Assembly: GCF_008000755.1 (NCBI RefSeq)
Contig: NZ_CP041690.1
Location: 372,001-436,000 of the forward strand
Direction of reading: 5' to 3'
DNA length: 64,000 bases
Source of the DNA: Youhaiella tibetensis
GTDB lineage: Bacteria; Pseudomonadota; Alphaproteobacteria; Rhizobiales; Devosiaceae
Position 1 is the stretch's first letter. Each line of letters begins with the position of its first letter. A program made the position numbers and the translations under genes. This document shows positions 23,534-32,700 of the stretch, in pieces. Under the pieces are notes generated by a model. It worked only from the letters and a program-made list of their open reading frames with translations, did no database searches and was not told where the DNA came from.

Positions 23534-24625
23534 GTGGCCTTCGAACCCGACTCCGCAGCTGAGGTCGTCATCGAAGAGGAAACCAAGGGCCGGGGCGGGC
23601 GACCGCACGGTTTCTGGAAGTTTCTTCTTGCCGTTGGCGGCTTCGTTCTCACCATCGCCCTGACCTTTCTGGGGCTGCTCGCCATCACCTTCTTCATCGG
23701 CCGCGTGATCCCGATCGATCCGGTGCTCGCCGTCGTCGGCGACCGCGCGCCCCGCGCCGTCTATGAAGCGGCGCGTGTTCAGATGGGGCTCGACCAGCCG
23801 CTTCCCATCCAGTTCATCCGCTATATCGGCTCGGTCCTGAGCGGGGACCTGGGCATGTCCGTCTCGACCGGCAAGCCCGTGGCGCAGGACCTGGCGCGCG
23901 TCTTCCCGGCTACCCTGGAGATGGCGACCCTGGGCATCATCATCGGCGTCGTGCTCGGCGTGCCGATGGGCGTCTTCGCGGCCGCCCGCCAGGGCAAGCT
24001 CGCCGACCAGATCATCCGCGTCGTCGGGCTCCTGGGCTATTCGGTTCCCGCCTTCTGGCTCGGCCTCGTCGGCCTTGCCGTCTTCTATGCCCGCCTCAAA
24101 TGGGTGGGCGGCCCGGGCCGCATCGATATCTTCTATGACGGCCTCGTCCAGCCGGTGACCGGGCTCCTGCTCATCGACAGCCTCATCGCCGGTGATTTCG
24201 AGATCTTCATGAATGCCGTCTGGCATCTCATCCTGCCGGCGTCGGTCCTGGGCTTCTTCAGCCTCGCCTACATCGCCCGCATGACGCGCTCGTTCATGCT
24301 CGACCAGCTTGCCCAGGAATATGTGACGACCGCGCGCGTCAAGGGCGTGCCCGAGCGAATGGTCATCTGGCGCCACGCCTTCAGGCCCATTCTCGTGCCC
24401 CTGATCACGGTCGTGGCCCTTTCCTACGCCGGCCTACTCGAAGGCTCGGTGATGATCGAGACGGTGTTCTCCTGGCCGGGGATCGGCAACTACCTCACCA
24501 CCGCGCTCCTCAATGCCGATATGAATGCGGTGCTCGGCGCCACCCTGGTGATCGGCGCCGTCTTCATCGCGATCAACAAGATTTCGGACGTGCTCTACCG
24601 CGTCCTCGACCCGAGGGCTCGCTGA
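23534..24625 (+). CDS. ABC transporter permease (DppB type)
   Basis: A 363-residue permease with six hydrophobic segments and the family loop QMGLDQPLPIQFIRYIGSVLSGDLG, then AEYVTTARVKG-type 'QEYVTTARVKGVPERMVIWRHAFRP', the EAA contact for the ATPase. It starts at GTG 23534. It is longer than DppB because of a hydrophilic N-terminus of about 35 residues. It forms the channel with the next gene. Confidence 0.9.
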   Translation: MAFEPDSAAEVVIEEETKGRGGRPHGFWKFLLAVGGFVLTIALTFLGLLAITFFIGRVIPIDPVLAVVGDRAPRAVYEAARVQMGLDQPLPIQFIRYIGSVLSGDLGMSVSTGKPVAQDLARVFPATLEMATLGIIIGVVLGVPMGVFAAARQGKLADQIIRVVGLLGYSVPAFWLGLVGLAVFYARLKWVGGPGRIDIFYDGLVQPVTGLLLIDSLIAGDFEIFMNAVWHLILPASVLGFFSLAYIARMTRSFMLDQLAQEYVTTARVKGVPERMVIWRHAFRPILVPLITVVALSYAGLLEGSVMIETVFSWPGIGNYLTTALLNADMNAVLGATLVIGAVFIAINKISDVLYRVLDPRAR

Positions 24626-25530
24626 TGGCTTCCACTCGTGATTGGCTCCTGGACGATTCCCCGTCCTCGCGCTTCCAGGCGCGCATGGGGCGCGGTTACC
24701 GCGTCTTTCGCTCGTTGCTGGGCAACCCCCTTGCCGTGCTCGGCGCGATCATCGTCATCGGCCTCATCGTCATGGCGGTCTTCGCCCCGCTTTTCGCCAC
24801 GCACTCCCCGACCGCCCAGAACCTTTCGATGCGCCTCATGCCGCCCTCGGGCGAGAACTGGATGGGCACGGACGAACTGGGTCGCGATATCTGGAGCCGC
24901 GTCGTCTTCGGCTCGCAGATCACCCTCGTGATCGTGCTGCTGGTGGCGGTGCTTGCCGCCCCGGTCGGCCTCGTCGTCGGCGCCGTCTCCGGCTATTTCG
25001 GCGGCTGGGTCGACAGGATCCTGATGGGCATCACCGACATTTTCCTCTCGATGCCCAAGCTCATCCTGGCCCTGGCCTTCGTCGCCGCCCTCGGCCCGGG
25101 CATCCAGAACGCCATCATCGCCATCGCCATCGCGACCTGGCCTAGCTACGCCCGCATTGCGCGGGCCGAGACGCTGACCATCCGCAATTCCGAGTTCATC
25201 TCCGCCGTCGAGCTTCAGGGCGCCTCGCGCCTCCGCGTCATCGTCGCCCACATCCTGCCGCTCTGCACCTCCTCGATGATCGTGCGCGTCACCCTCGACA
25301 TGGCCGGCATTATCCTGACGGCCGCCGGTCTCGGCTTCATCGGCCTGGGGGCTCAGCCCCCGCTCCCCGAATGGGGGGCCATGATCTCGCGCGGGCGCTC
25401 GTTCATCCTCGATCAGTGGTGGGTCGCCACCATGCCGGGCTTTGCCATCGTCATCGTCAGCCTGGGCTTCTGCTTCCTCGGCGACGGTCTGCGCGACGTG
25501 CTCGACCCCAAGCACGGAGAACGCCAGTGA
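24625..25530 (+). CDS. ABC transporter permease (DppC type)
   Basis: A 301-residue permease with an N-terminal cytoplasmic arm, GTDELGRDIWSRVVFGSQITL, and an EAA-type loop (NSEFISAVELQGASRLRVIVAHILP). Overlap with the previous stop is TGATG. It pairs with the DppB-type protein in a peptide-type importer. Confidence 0.9.
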   Translation: MASTRDWLLDDSPSSRFQARMGRGYRVFRSLLGNPLAVLGAIIVIGLIVMAVFAPLFATHSPTAQNLSMRLMPPSGENWMGTDELGRDIWSRVVFGSQITLVIVLLVAVLAAPVGLVVGAVSGYFGGWVDRILMGITDIFLSMPKLILALAFVAALGPGIQNAIIAIAIATWPSYARIARAETLTIRNSEFISAVELQGASRLRVIVAHILPLCTSSMIVRVTLDMAGIILTAAGLGFIGLGAQPPLPEWGAMISRGRSFILDQWWVATMPGFAIVIVSLGFCFLGDGLRDVLDPKHGERQ

Positions 25531-26357
25531 CCAATCTGCTCGAAGTTCGCAACCTGCGCGTCACCTTCCCCACGGCTCGCGGGCCGGTCGATGTGGTCAA
25601 GGGCATCTCCTTTTCGCTCGGTCGCGAGCGCCTCGGCATCGTGGGCGAAAGCGGCTCGGGCAAGTCCATGACCGGCCGTTCGATCCTCCGGCTCATCCGC
25701 GCGCCGGGCCGCGTCACCGCCGAGCGCCTCGATTTCGACGGGGTCGACCTGCTGCGCCAGTCCGAAAAGCAGCTGCGCGCCATTCGCGGCGCCCGCATTT
25801 CGATGATCATGCAGGACCCGAAATTCTCGCTGAACCCGGTCATGACCATCGGCGCCCAGATCGCCGAGGCCCTGCTGACCCACCAGCGTCTCGGGCGCGG
25901 CGACATCCGCCAGCGCGTCCATGCCATGCTCGAATCGGTGCGCATCGCCGATCCCGAGCGCGTCGCCAAGCTCTATCCCCATGAGGTCTCCGGCGGCATG
26001 GGCCAGCGTGTCATGATCGCCATGATGCTGATCCCCGAGCCGGACCTGCTGATCGCCGACGAGCCGACCTCCGCGCTCGATGTCTCCGTCCAGGCCCAGG
26101 TGCTCGACATCATCGACGATCTGGTCAAGCGCAAAGGCATGGGGCTGATCTTCATCAGCCACGACCTCAACCTCGTCTCGAGCTATTGCGACCGGATCCT
26201 GGTCATGTATGCGGGCTCGGTGGTCGAGGAATGCGTGGCGGGCGAGCTGCAGAACGCCAGGCACCCCTATACGCAAGGGCTCCTCGCCGCCATTCCGCGC
26301 CTCAACGAGACGCGCGACGAACTTCCCGTCCTCGATCGTTCCGGATGGGCAGCATGA
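25527..26357 (+). CDS. ABC transporter ATP-binding protein (DppD type)
   Basis: A 276-residue ATPase with Walker A GESGSGKS near 42, QDPKFSLNP after the Q-loop, a signature that reads VSGGMGQRV, Walker B LLIADEPTSALD and switch HD. It starts at a GTG that overlaps the preceding stop as GTGA. The C-terminus contains the oligopeptide-specific HPYTQGLLAAIP motif. It forms the ATPase heterodimer with the next gene. Confidence 0.92.
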   Translation: MTNLLEVRNLRVTFPTARGPVDVVKGISFSLGRERLGIVGESGSGKSMTGRSILRLIRAPGRVTAERLDFDGVDLLRQSEKQLRAIRGARISMIMQDPKFSLNPVMTIGAQIAEALLTHQRLGRGDIRQRVHAMLESVRIADPERVAKLYPHEVSGGMGQRVMIAMMLIPEPDLLIADEPTSALDVSVQAQVLDIIDDLVKRKGMGLIFISHDLNLVSSYCDRILVMYAGSVVEECVAGELQNARHPYTQGLLAAIPRLNETRDELPVLDRSGWAA

Positions 26358-27100
26358 GCGCCATCGTCATCGACAATCTCGACGTTTCCTATGGCGAGAC
26401 CAAAGTCACGCGCGGCATCGGTTTCACCGTCGCCGAGGGCGAGAGCTTCGCGCTCGTGGGCGAGAGCGGTTCGGGCAAGACCACCGTGCTCAAGGCCATT
26501 GCCGGGCTCGCCCGGACCTGGACGGGCTCCATCTCGGTCTTCGGCCAGCCTCGTGGCCATGGCATCGACCGTGGCTTTGCCCGCCAGTGCCAGATGGTCT
26601 TCCAGGACCCCTATGGCTCCCTTCATCCGCGCAAGACCGTCGATGCGGTGCTGAGCGAACCGCTCGCCATCCATGGCGTCGGCGGCGACCACGGCAAGCG
26701 CGTCGAGGACATGCTCGATGCCGTCGGCCTCGATCGCAAGTTCCGCTTCCGCTTCCCCCATCAGCTCTCCGGCGGCCAGCGCCAGCGTGTCGCCATCGCT
26801 CGCGCCCTCATGCTCGAACCCAAGCTGCTGCTGCTCGATGAGCCGACCTCGGCGCTCGACGTTTCGGTGCAGGCCGAGATCCTGAACCTGCTCAAGCGCT
26901 TGCGCCGCGAGCAGGGACTCACATACCTGATGGTGACGCACAACCTGCCCGTCGTCTCGTTCCTGTGCGACCGCCTGGCCGTCATGCGCCACGGCAAGGT
27001 CGTCGAGATCGCCGATGTCGGGCAGTTGAAGCGCGGCGAACTCGTCAATCCCTATTCCCGGGAACTGATCGAGCTCAGCGCCACTCCTTCCCAGACCTGA
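26354..27100 (+). CDS. ABC transporter ATP-binding protein (DppF type)
   Basis: A 248-residue ATPase with Walker A GESGSGKTT, QMVFQDPYGSLHP, LSGGQRQRV, Walker B LLLLDEPTSALD and switch TH. The start ATG at 26354 overlaps the previous stop as ATGA; an ATG 9 bases earlier is possible. It is shorter than typical DppF because it ends soon after NPYSRELIELS. Confidence 0.92.
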   Translation: MSAIVIDNLDVSYGETKVTRGIGFTVAEGESFALVGESGSGKTTVLKAIAGLARTWTGSISVFGQPRGHGIDRGFARQCQMVFQDPYGSLHPRKTVDAVLSEPLAIHGVGGDHGKRVEDMLDAVGLDRKFRFRFPHQLSGGQRQRVAIARALMLEPKLLLLDEPTSALDVSVQAEILNLLKRLRREQGLTYLMVTHNLPVVSFLCDRLAVMRHGKVVEIADVGQLKRGELVNPYSRELIELSATPSQT

Positions 27101-27118
27101 CGACCCTCGAGGACTTAA

Positions 27119-27637
27119 ATGACCGATCCCGCAATCGCCAAGGCATTGGCGGATTTCGACGCCGCCATCGCGACCGCCCAGGATGCCGAGGCGCCCTGGC
27201 GCGCGCTCGAAGCCCTGGCCCAGGTCGTGGTCGGCGCCAAGCTCTTCACCGTCATGAAGGTCGATTGGGCCAACGACCGGTCCGGCCGCGTCTATAGCAG
27301 CGACCCCGAGGCCTATCCCGTCTCCGGCACCAAGCCCATCAACCGCACCCACTGGTTCGATACCATCCACACCCAGCGCAAGCCGTTCGTTGCCAACACC
27401 ATTGCCGGCATCGCCGAAGTGTTTCCCGATCACGAAACCATCTGGTCGCTCGGCTGCGGTTCGGTGCTGAACTATCCGGTCTCGATCGGCGGCGACATGA
27501 TCGGCACCGTCAACATGCTCCACGAGGAGCATTTCTATACGCCCGAGCGCGTGGCAGCCGCCGAACTGCTCTCGCTCCCCGCCAAGACCGCCTTCCTTGC
27601 GGCCGAGCATCTGGAGCGCACCAGGAAGGCCGCTTGA
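27119..27637 (+). CDS. GAF-domain protein at the end of the peptide-type ABC operon
   Basis: A 172-residue protein made almost entirely of a single GAF domain: ALEALAQVVVGAKLFTVMKVD, the RTHWFDTIHTQRKPFVANTIAGIAEVFPDHETI segment, and NYPVSIGGDMIGTVNMLHEE. No output domain is attached. It is 18 bp after the last ATPase gene, so it is probably co-transcribed. Inference: it binds the imported ligand or a derivative, or has a catalytic role like GAF-fold sulfoxide reductases, though the fRMsr cysteine pattern is not seen. Confidence 0.8.
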   Translation: MTDPAIAKALADFDAAIATAQDAEAPWRALEALAQVVVGAKLFTVMKVDWANDRSGRVYSSDPEAYPVSGTKPINRTHWFDTIHTQRKPFVANTIAGIAEVFPDHETIWSLGCGSVLNYPVSIGGDMIGTVNMLHEEHFYTPERVAAAELLSLPAKTAFLAAEHLERTRKAA

Positions 27638-27674
27638 TTTTTATTCAAGTGTTGCCGCCATAAACTAGCCGCAT

Positions 27675-29726
27675 ATGGGACCACCTGCTAACCTTGCTTG
27701 GGTGGTTCCGTGTTCTCTACGCGCGACCGTTAACGGGATATTGGTTCGTTTGGGCCAAAATCTCCTTTTGGCCGAGTGGGTTGAGTGTTTACCCCCGGCA
27801 GCTACAGGGAGCAGGGCTCTGCAGCTTAGTCGCGTCATATTGTGCGTATCGGCACTGGCAGTCATGGCGGCTTCGATTCCGCCCGCTTCCGGATTCGAGT
27901 TTTTCGGCATCAAGCTCTTCGAGGACCAGAGCGAAAAGGACGCCGATGCGGTCATCGCCGATCCCGTCTCCTATTCGGTCACCTTCGATACGACCGGCGC
28001 GGACGGTGACATGGCCAATGTCATCCGCAACGCCTCCGACCTCGCCGCCAGCCAGAACGAGCCGGCCTCGGGCGTGGCAGGTCTCGTCGCCAACGCGCGC
28101 GGCGACTACCGGCGCATCCTCGCCGCCCTCTACGACCAGGGCTATTACGGCGGCACCGTCAGCATCAAGCTCAATGGCGTGGAGGCGGCCAACGTGGTGC
28201 CGGACGCCAAGATGGCCCGGCCCGTGGCCGTTTACATCGCCGTCAATCCCGGCCCGCTCTTCCATTTCCGCGATCTGGTGATCGTCAATCGCGCGCCGCC
28301 TTCGAACTATCCCAACGATCGCACGCCGACCCCGGAAAGCCTCGGCTTCGTCATGGGCGGCGTGGCACGCGGCAGCATCGTCGTGCGGGCCGAGCAGGCC
28401 CAGCTCGAAGCCTGGCGCCGTCTGAGCTATGCCAAGGCCGCTGCGGGCGAACGCAAGGTCGTCGCCGACCACCGCACCAATTCGCTCGACGTCGTCATCA
28501 CCATCGATCCGGGCCGCCAGGCCGCGTTCGGCGACATCACCGTCACCGGCACCGAGCGCATGGATCCCGAATTCGTGCGCCAGCAGACCGGCCTTTCGGT
28601 GGGCGAACCGGTTACGCCCGACGCCGTCAGCCGCGCTCAGCGGCGCCTGTCACGGCTCGAAGTCTTCCGCTCCATCCGCCTGGAGGCGGCCGAGAGCATC
28701 GGCAACGACGGCCTGCTTCCCTACAACATCATCGTCCAGGAACAGGCCCTGCATCGCTTCGGCGCCGGCGCTACCTTCTCGACGGTCGATGGCGCCGGTC
28801 TTGAAGGTTTCTGGCTCAAGCGCAATCTCTTCGGCCATGCCGAGCGCATCCGGCTCGATGCCAAGATCGCGGGCATCGCCTTCCCGATCAACACGGCCGA
28901 GTTCGACTATGCCTTCGGCGGTACCTTCACCAAGCCCGGGTTCCTCACCCCCGATACCGACCTGGTCGCCTCCGTCTCGGCTGAGCGCACCTTCTACGAC
29001 ACCTATACCGAAACCTCGCTGACCGCCCGCACCGGCCTGACGCACTACCTGAGCGACGAAATCACGCTCGAGGGCGGTGTCATCTACAAGCGCGCCCGCT
29101 TCGACGACGATTTCGGCACCCGCGACTTCTCGACCCTTTCGGCGTATGCCGGAGGTACTTTCGATAATCGCGACGACAAGACCGACGCTCACCGCGGCTG
29201 GTACCTCAACGGCCAGGTCGAGCCCTTCTACGACCTCAACTACGGCATCCTGGCCACCAAGGCCTTTGCCGAAGCCCGTACCTATTTCGGCTTTGCCGAA
29301 GACGACAAGTTCGTCCTCGCCGGACGCCTCAAGGCCGGGCTCGTGGTGGGCCCCTCGCTCGACCAGATTCCTCCCGACAAGCTCTTCTTTGCGGGCGGCG
29401 GCGGATCGGTCCGCGGCTATGGCTACAAGAGCATCGGCGTCGACAATGCCAACGGCACGACCACTGGCGGCCGCTACCTGCTCGAAGGCTCGCTCGAGGC
29501 CCGCTATCGCGCGACCAACGATATCGGCGTCGTCGCTTTCGTCGATGGTGGCTACGTGGCCGCCGACACCTTCCCCGATATCTCCCAGCTCCGGCTCGGC
29601 GCCGGTGTGGGGTTGCGCTACTATACGGGCCTTGGGCCCCTGCGGCTCGATCTTGCGGTTCCGCTCAACAAGCGCCCCGACGATCCGAATTACGCACTCT
29701 ATCTCGGCATAGGACAGGCCTTTTGA
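27675..29726 (+). CDS. tamA: Outer membrane assembly factor TamA (BamA family)
   Basis: An outer membrane protein of up to 683 residues. POTRA-like domains cover about residues 80-340 (IDPGRQAAFGDITVTGTERMDPEFVRQQTGLSVG is the clearest), and a 16-strand beta-barrel ends in LGIGQAF with the conserved GGGGSVRGYGYKS motif. It works with TamB to insert outer membrane proteins or move lipids. The start is uncertain. ATG 27675 gives an odd 50-residue leader before the signal peptide (SRVILCVSALAVMAAS), so CTG 27819 (after GGGAG) or TTG 27840 may be real. Its stop overlaps the tamB start. Confidence 0.88.
   Translation: MGPPANLAWVVPCSLRATVNGILVRLGQNLLLAEWVECLPPAATGSRALQLSRVILCVSALAVMAASIPPASGFEFFGIKLFEDQSEKDADAVIADPVSYSVTFDTTGADGDMANVIRNASDLAASQNEPASGVAGLVANARGDYRRILAALYDQGYYGGTVSIKLNGVEAANVVPDAKMARPVAVYIAVNPGPLFHFRDLVIVNRAPPSNYPNDRTPTPESLGFVMGGVARGSIVVRAEQAQLEAWRRLSYAKAAAGERKVVADHRTNSLDVVITIDPGRQAAFGDITVTGTERMDPEFVRQQTGLSVGEPVTPDAVSRAQRRLSRLEVFRSIRLEAAESIGNDGLLPYNIIVQEQALHRFGAGATFSTVDGAGLEGFWLKRNLFGHAERIRLDAKIAGIAFPINTAEFDYAFGGTFTKPGFLTPDTDLVASVSAERTFYDTYTETSLTARTGLTHYLSDEITLEGGVIYKRARFDDDFGTRDFSTLSAYAGGTFDNRDDKTDAHRGWYLNGQVEPFYDLNYGILATKAFAEARTYFGFAEDDKFVLAGRLKAGLVVGPSLDQIPPDKLFFAGGGGSVRGYGYKSIGVDNANGTTTGGRYLLEGSLEARYRATNDIGVVAFVDGGYVAADTFPDISQLRLGAGVGLRYYTGLGPLRLDLAVPLNKRPDDPNYALYLGIGQAF
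27753..27773. other. Small perfect inverted repeat upstream of tamA
   Basis: GGCCAAAA-TCTCC-TTTTGGCC is a perfect 8-bp hairpin. It lies between the nominal first ATG and the likely signal peptide of TamA, in lower-GC DNA that looks like a leader. It could be an operator or a 5' UTR stem. Confidence 0.45.
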
Positions 29727-32700
29727 GACGGCTGCTTGCATTTTTGCTGTTCGGCCTGGCGCTCATCGTCGCCGCGCCGATCTTCGCCCAGGATCAGGCC
29801 CAGCCTGACCCGGAAGCGGAAAAGAACGGCTTCCTGCGTTTCGTGGAAGATCGCCTTTCCACGCCCGATCGCATCATCCGCATTTCCAATATCGATGGCG
29901 TGCTCTCTTCGGACGCCTCCATCGGCCAGATCACCATTGCCGATCCCGAGGGCGTCTGGCTCGAGATCAACAACGCCAAGATCAACTGGAACCAGGCCGC
30001 GCTCCTGCTCGGGCGCCTGGAGATCAATTCGCTCTCGGCCGACAGCATCAACTTCCTGCGCAACTCGGCGCCCCCGACCCAGGCCAATCTGCCGGCACCG
30101 GAGGCGGGCGGCCTCTCCATTCCGCAATTCCCGGTCGCCATCAACATCGGCAAGATCTCGGTTCCCAAGATCACCTTCGGCCAGCAGGTCTTCGGCCTGG
30201 GCTCGCAGATCTCGCTCGAGGGCGCCCTGCGCCTCGATGGTGGCTCGCTCGACACCACGCTCGATATCGTCCGCCTCGATGGTCCGGGCGGCACGCTCAA
30301 CGCTAAGGTCGTCTACCAGGCCGGTACGCAAAACCTCGATCTCGACATCACGCTCGCAGAACCCGAGGACGGCATCATCGCCAACCTCCTCAATATCGAT
30401 GGCCGTCCCGATGTGAAGCTCACCATCGCCGGCTCCGGCCCGGTCAAGGACCTGCGCACCGACCTCACCTTCGATGCCGGCGGCCAGCGCGTGCTCTCGG
30501 GCACGGCGACCATCAACCAGGCTCCCGAAGGCTTCGATGTCGGCCTGGACATGCATGGCCCCATCGCGACCCTGTTTGCCGATCCCTTCAAGCCCTTCTT
30601 CGGCGCCGAGTCGGTGCTGAGCGGCAGGGCCCTCATCCGGTCCGACGGCGGCCTCGATCTGACGGGCATCAAGCTCTCGGGCGGCCAGCTGGCGCTCAAT
30701 GCCGACGCCAGCACCACCCCGGACGGCTTCCTGCGGCAACTGGCGTTGACCGCGCAGATCGCCAGCGCCGATGGCAGCAAGGTGCTCCTGCCCGTACCCG
30801 GCGCCCAGACCCAGGTCGGCAGCGCCGACCTCAAGATCGATTTCGGCGCCGCCGGAAGCGAGGACTGGTCAGCGGTGCTCAATGTCGCGGGTTTCCAGGG
30901 CAAGAGCTTCGCCACCGACCAGTTGACCTTCAAGGCCTCGGGCGTCGCGGCCAATCTCGATCAGCCCGATGCGCGCCGCGTTACCTTCAACGGCGACGGC
31001 ACGGCCTCCGGCATTACTGCCGCCAGCCCCGACGTTCAGGCGGCGCTGGGGGATACCATCGGCTTCGGCATTGCCGGTCTCTGGAATGCCGGCCAGCCGG
31101 TGCGGCTGGCTCAGCTACGCATCGAAGGCAAGTCCCTCGACCTGGCGCTCTCCGGAACCATCGACGATTGGGTCTATAATGGCGACGTGGCCATTCGTGC
31201 CGCCAACATCGCCCCGTTCTCGGACATGGCCGGTCGCGACCTCACTGGCGCCCTCGACCTCACCGCCAGCGGCACCATCAGCCCGCTGATCGGCGGCTTC
31301 AACCTCAACCTCGACGGCACCGGCACCAACCTCACCATCGGCGATGAAACCGCCGACCGGCTGCTGGCCGGAGAGGTTCGTCTTACCGGCCGCGTCGCGC
31401 GCACCGAACAGGGGCTCGAGACGCAGGATTTCCGCTTGGGCAACCAGCAGGTCGAACTGACCGCCAATGGCAATTTTGCCACCGGCGCGGCCGATTTCCG
31501 TTTCGACCTCGGACTTGCCGATCTGGCGCTGCTTTCGCCCGACGCCAGCGGCGCCCTCAAGGTCACCGGCACCGCCAAGGGCCAGGACAACAACATCGCC
31601 CTCAACCTCGATGCCAATGTCGCCCAGGGCACGCTCTCCGGCCGCAGTCTCCAGAACGGCACGGTCGGCTTTGCCGGTACCCTGCAGGAAGGCAAGCTCG
31701 CAGGCGCCGTCACCGGCAACGCCTTCCTCGATGGCTATCGCATCGACCTTGCTGCCGACCTTTCTGCAGATGGCGAGACACGCAAGGTCGGCAATCTCGA
31801 TTTCAGTGCCGGCGGCACGCGGCTGACGGGCAACCTCTCCCAGGACAAGGCCGGTCTTCTCACCGGCCAGCTCCAACTCGCTTCTTCCAACATCTCCACT
31901 GCCGCTGCGCTCTTCCTTGCCGAAGCGACCGGCGCGGCCAACGCTTCGATCACGCTCAGCGCCGCGGACGGCAAGCAGGCGGCAGCCATCAGCGGCACCG
32001 TCAATGGGTTGACGACCCAGGGCATCAGGATCGGCGCGGCCGACATCGAGGCCAAGGTCGCCGATCTCTTCGGCATCCCGCAGGTTCAGGGGACCCTGAG
32101 CGGCAGCAAGATCGTCGCCGGCGGCGTGGAAGTCGCCACACTCCAGGCCAATGCCGATCTAGAGGGCAACGCCACAAACTTCTCGGGCCAGGCCGCCCTC
32201 GTCAACGGCACCAGGCTCGATGTTGCCGGTTCCCTCGCGCCGCTCGACGCCGGCTACCGCCTGGCCCTCGATCGCGTGAACCTGACCCAGGGCCAGCTTT
32301 CCGCCAATCTGGCCCAGCCCGCCGCGTTGATCGTCAATGGCGACACCGTCACCATGGACGCCATCCAGTTCAATGTCGGCAGTGGCCGGATCACCGCGAC
32401 CGGCACGGCCGGGAACGAGTTGGCGATTGACCTCAACATCAACGCCCTGCCGCTCTCTGTCGCCAACGCCGTGGCGCCCGACCTGGCGCTCTCGGGCACG
32501 CTGAACGGCACTGCCCGGATCGGCGGCACCCGCTCGGCGCCCCAGGCCACGTTCACGATCGCCGGGCAGGGGATCGACGCGGCCGCGCTCCGGCCCGTGG
32601 GCATTTCTCCGGTCTCCTTCACCACCAGCGGCAGCTTTGCCAACAACACCGTGCGCCTGGCGAGCCTTTCCGCCAACGGGGCCGGCGGCCTGAGCATTTC

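Noticed and set aside
26267-27610. A 447-codon open frame on the minus strand
   Set aside because: It is antisense to the DppF-type ATPase and the GAF protein; no motif is seen.
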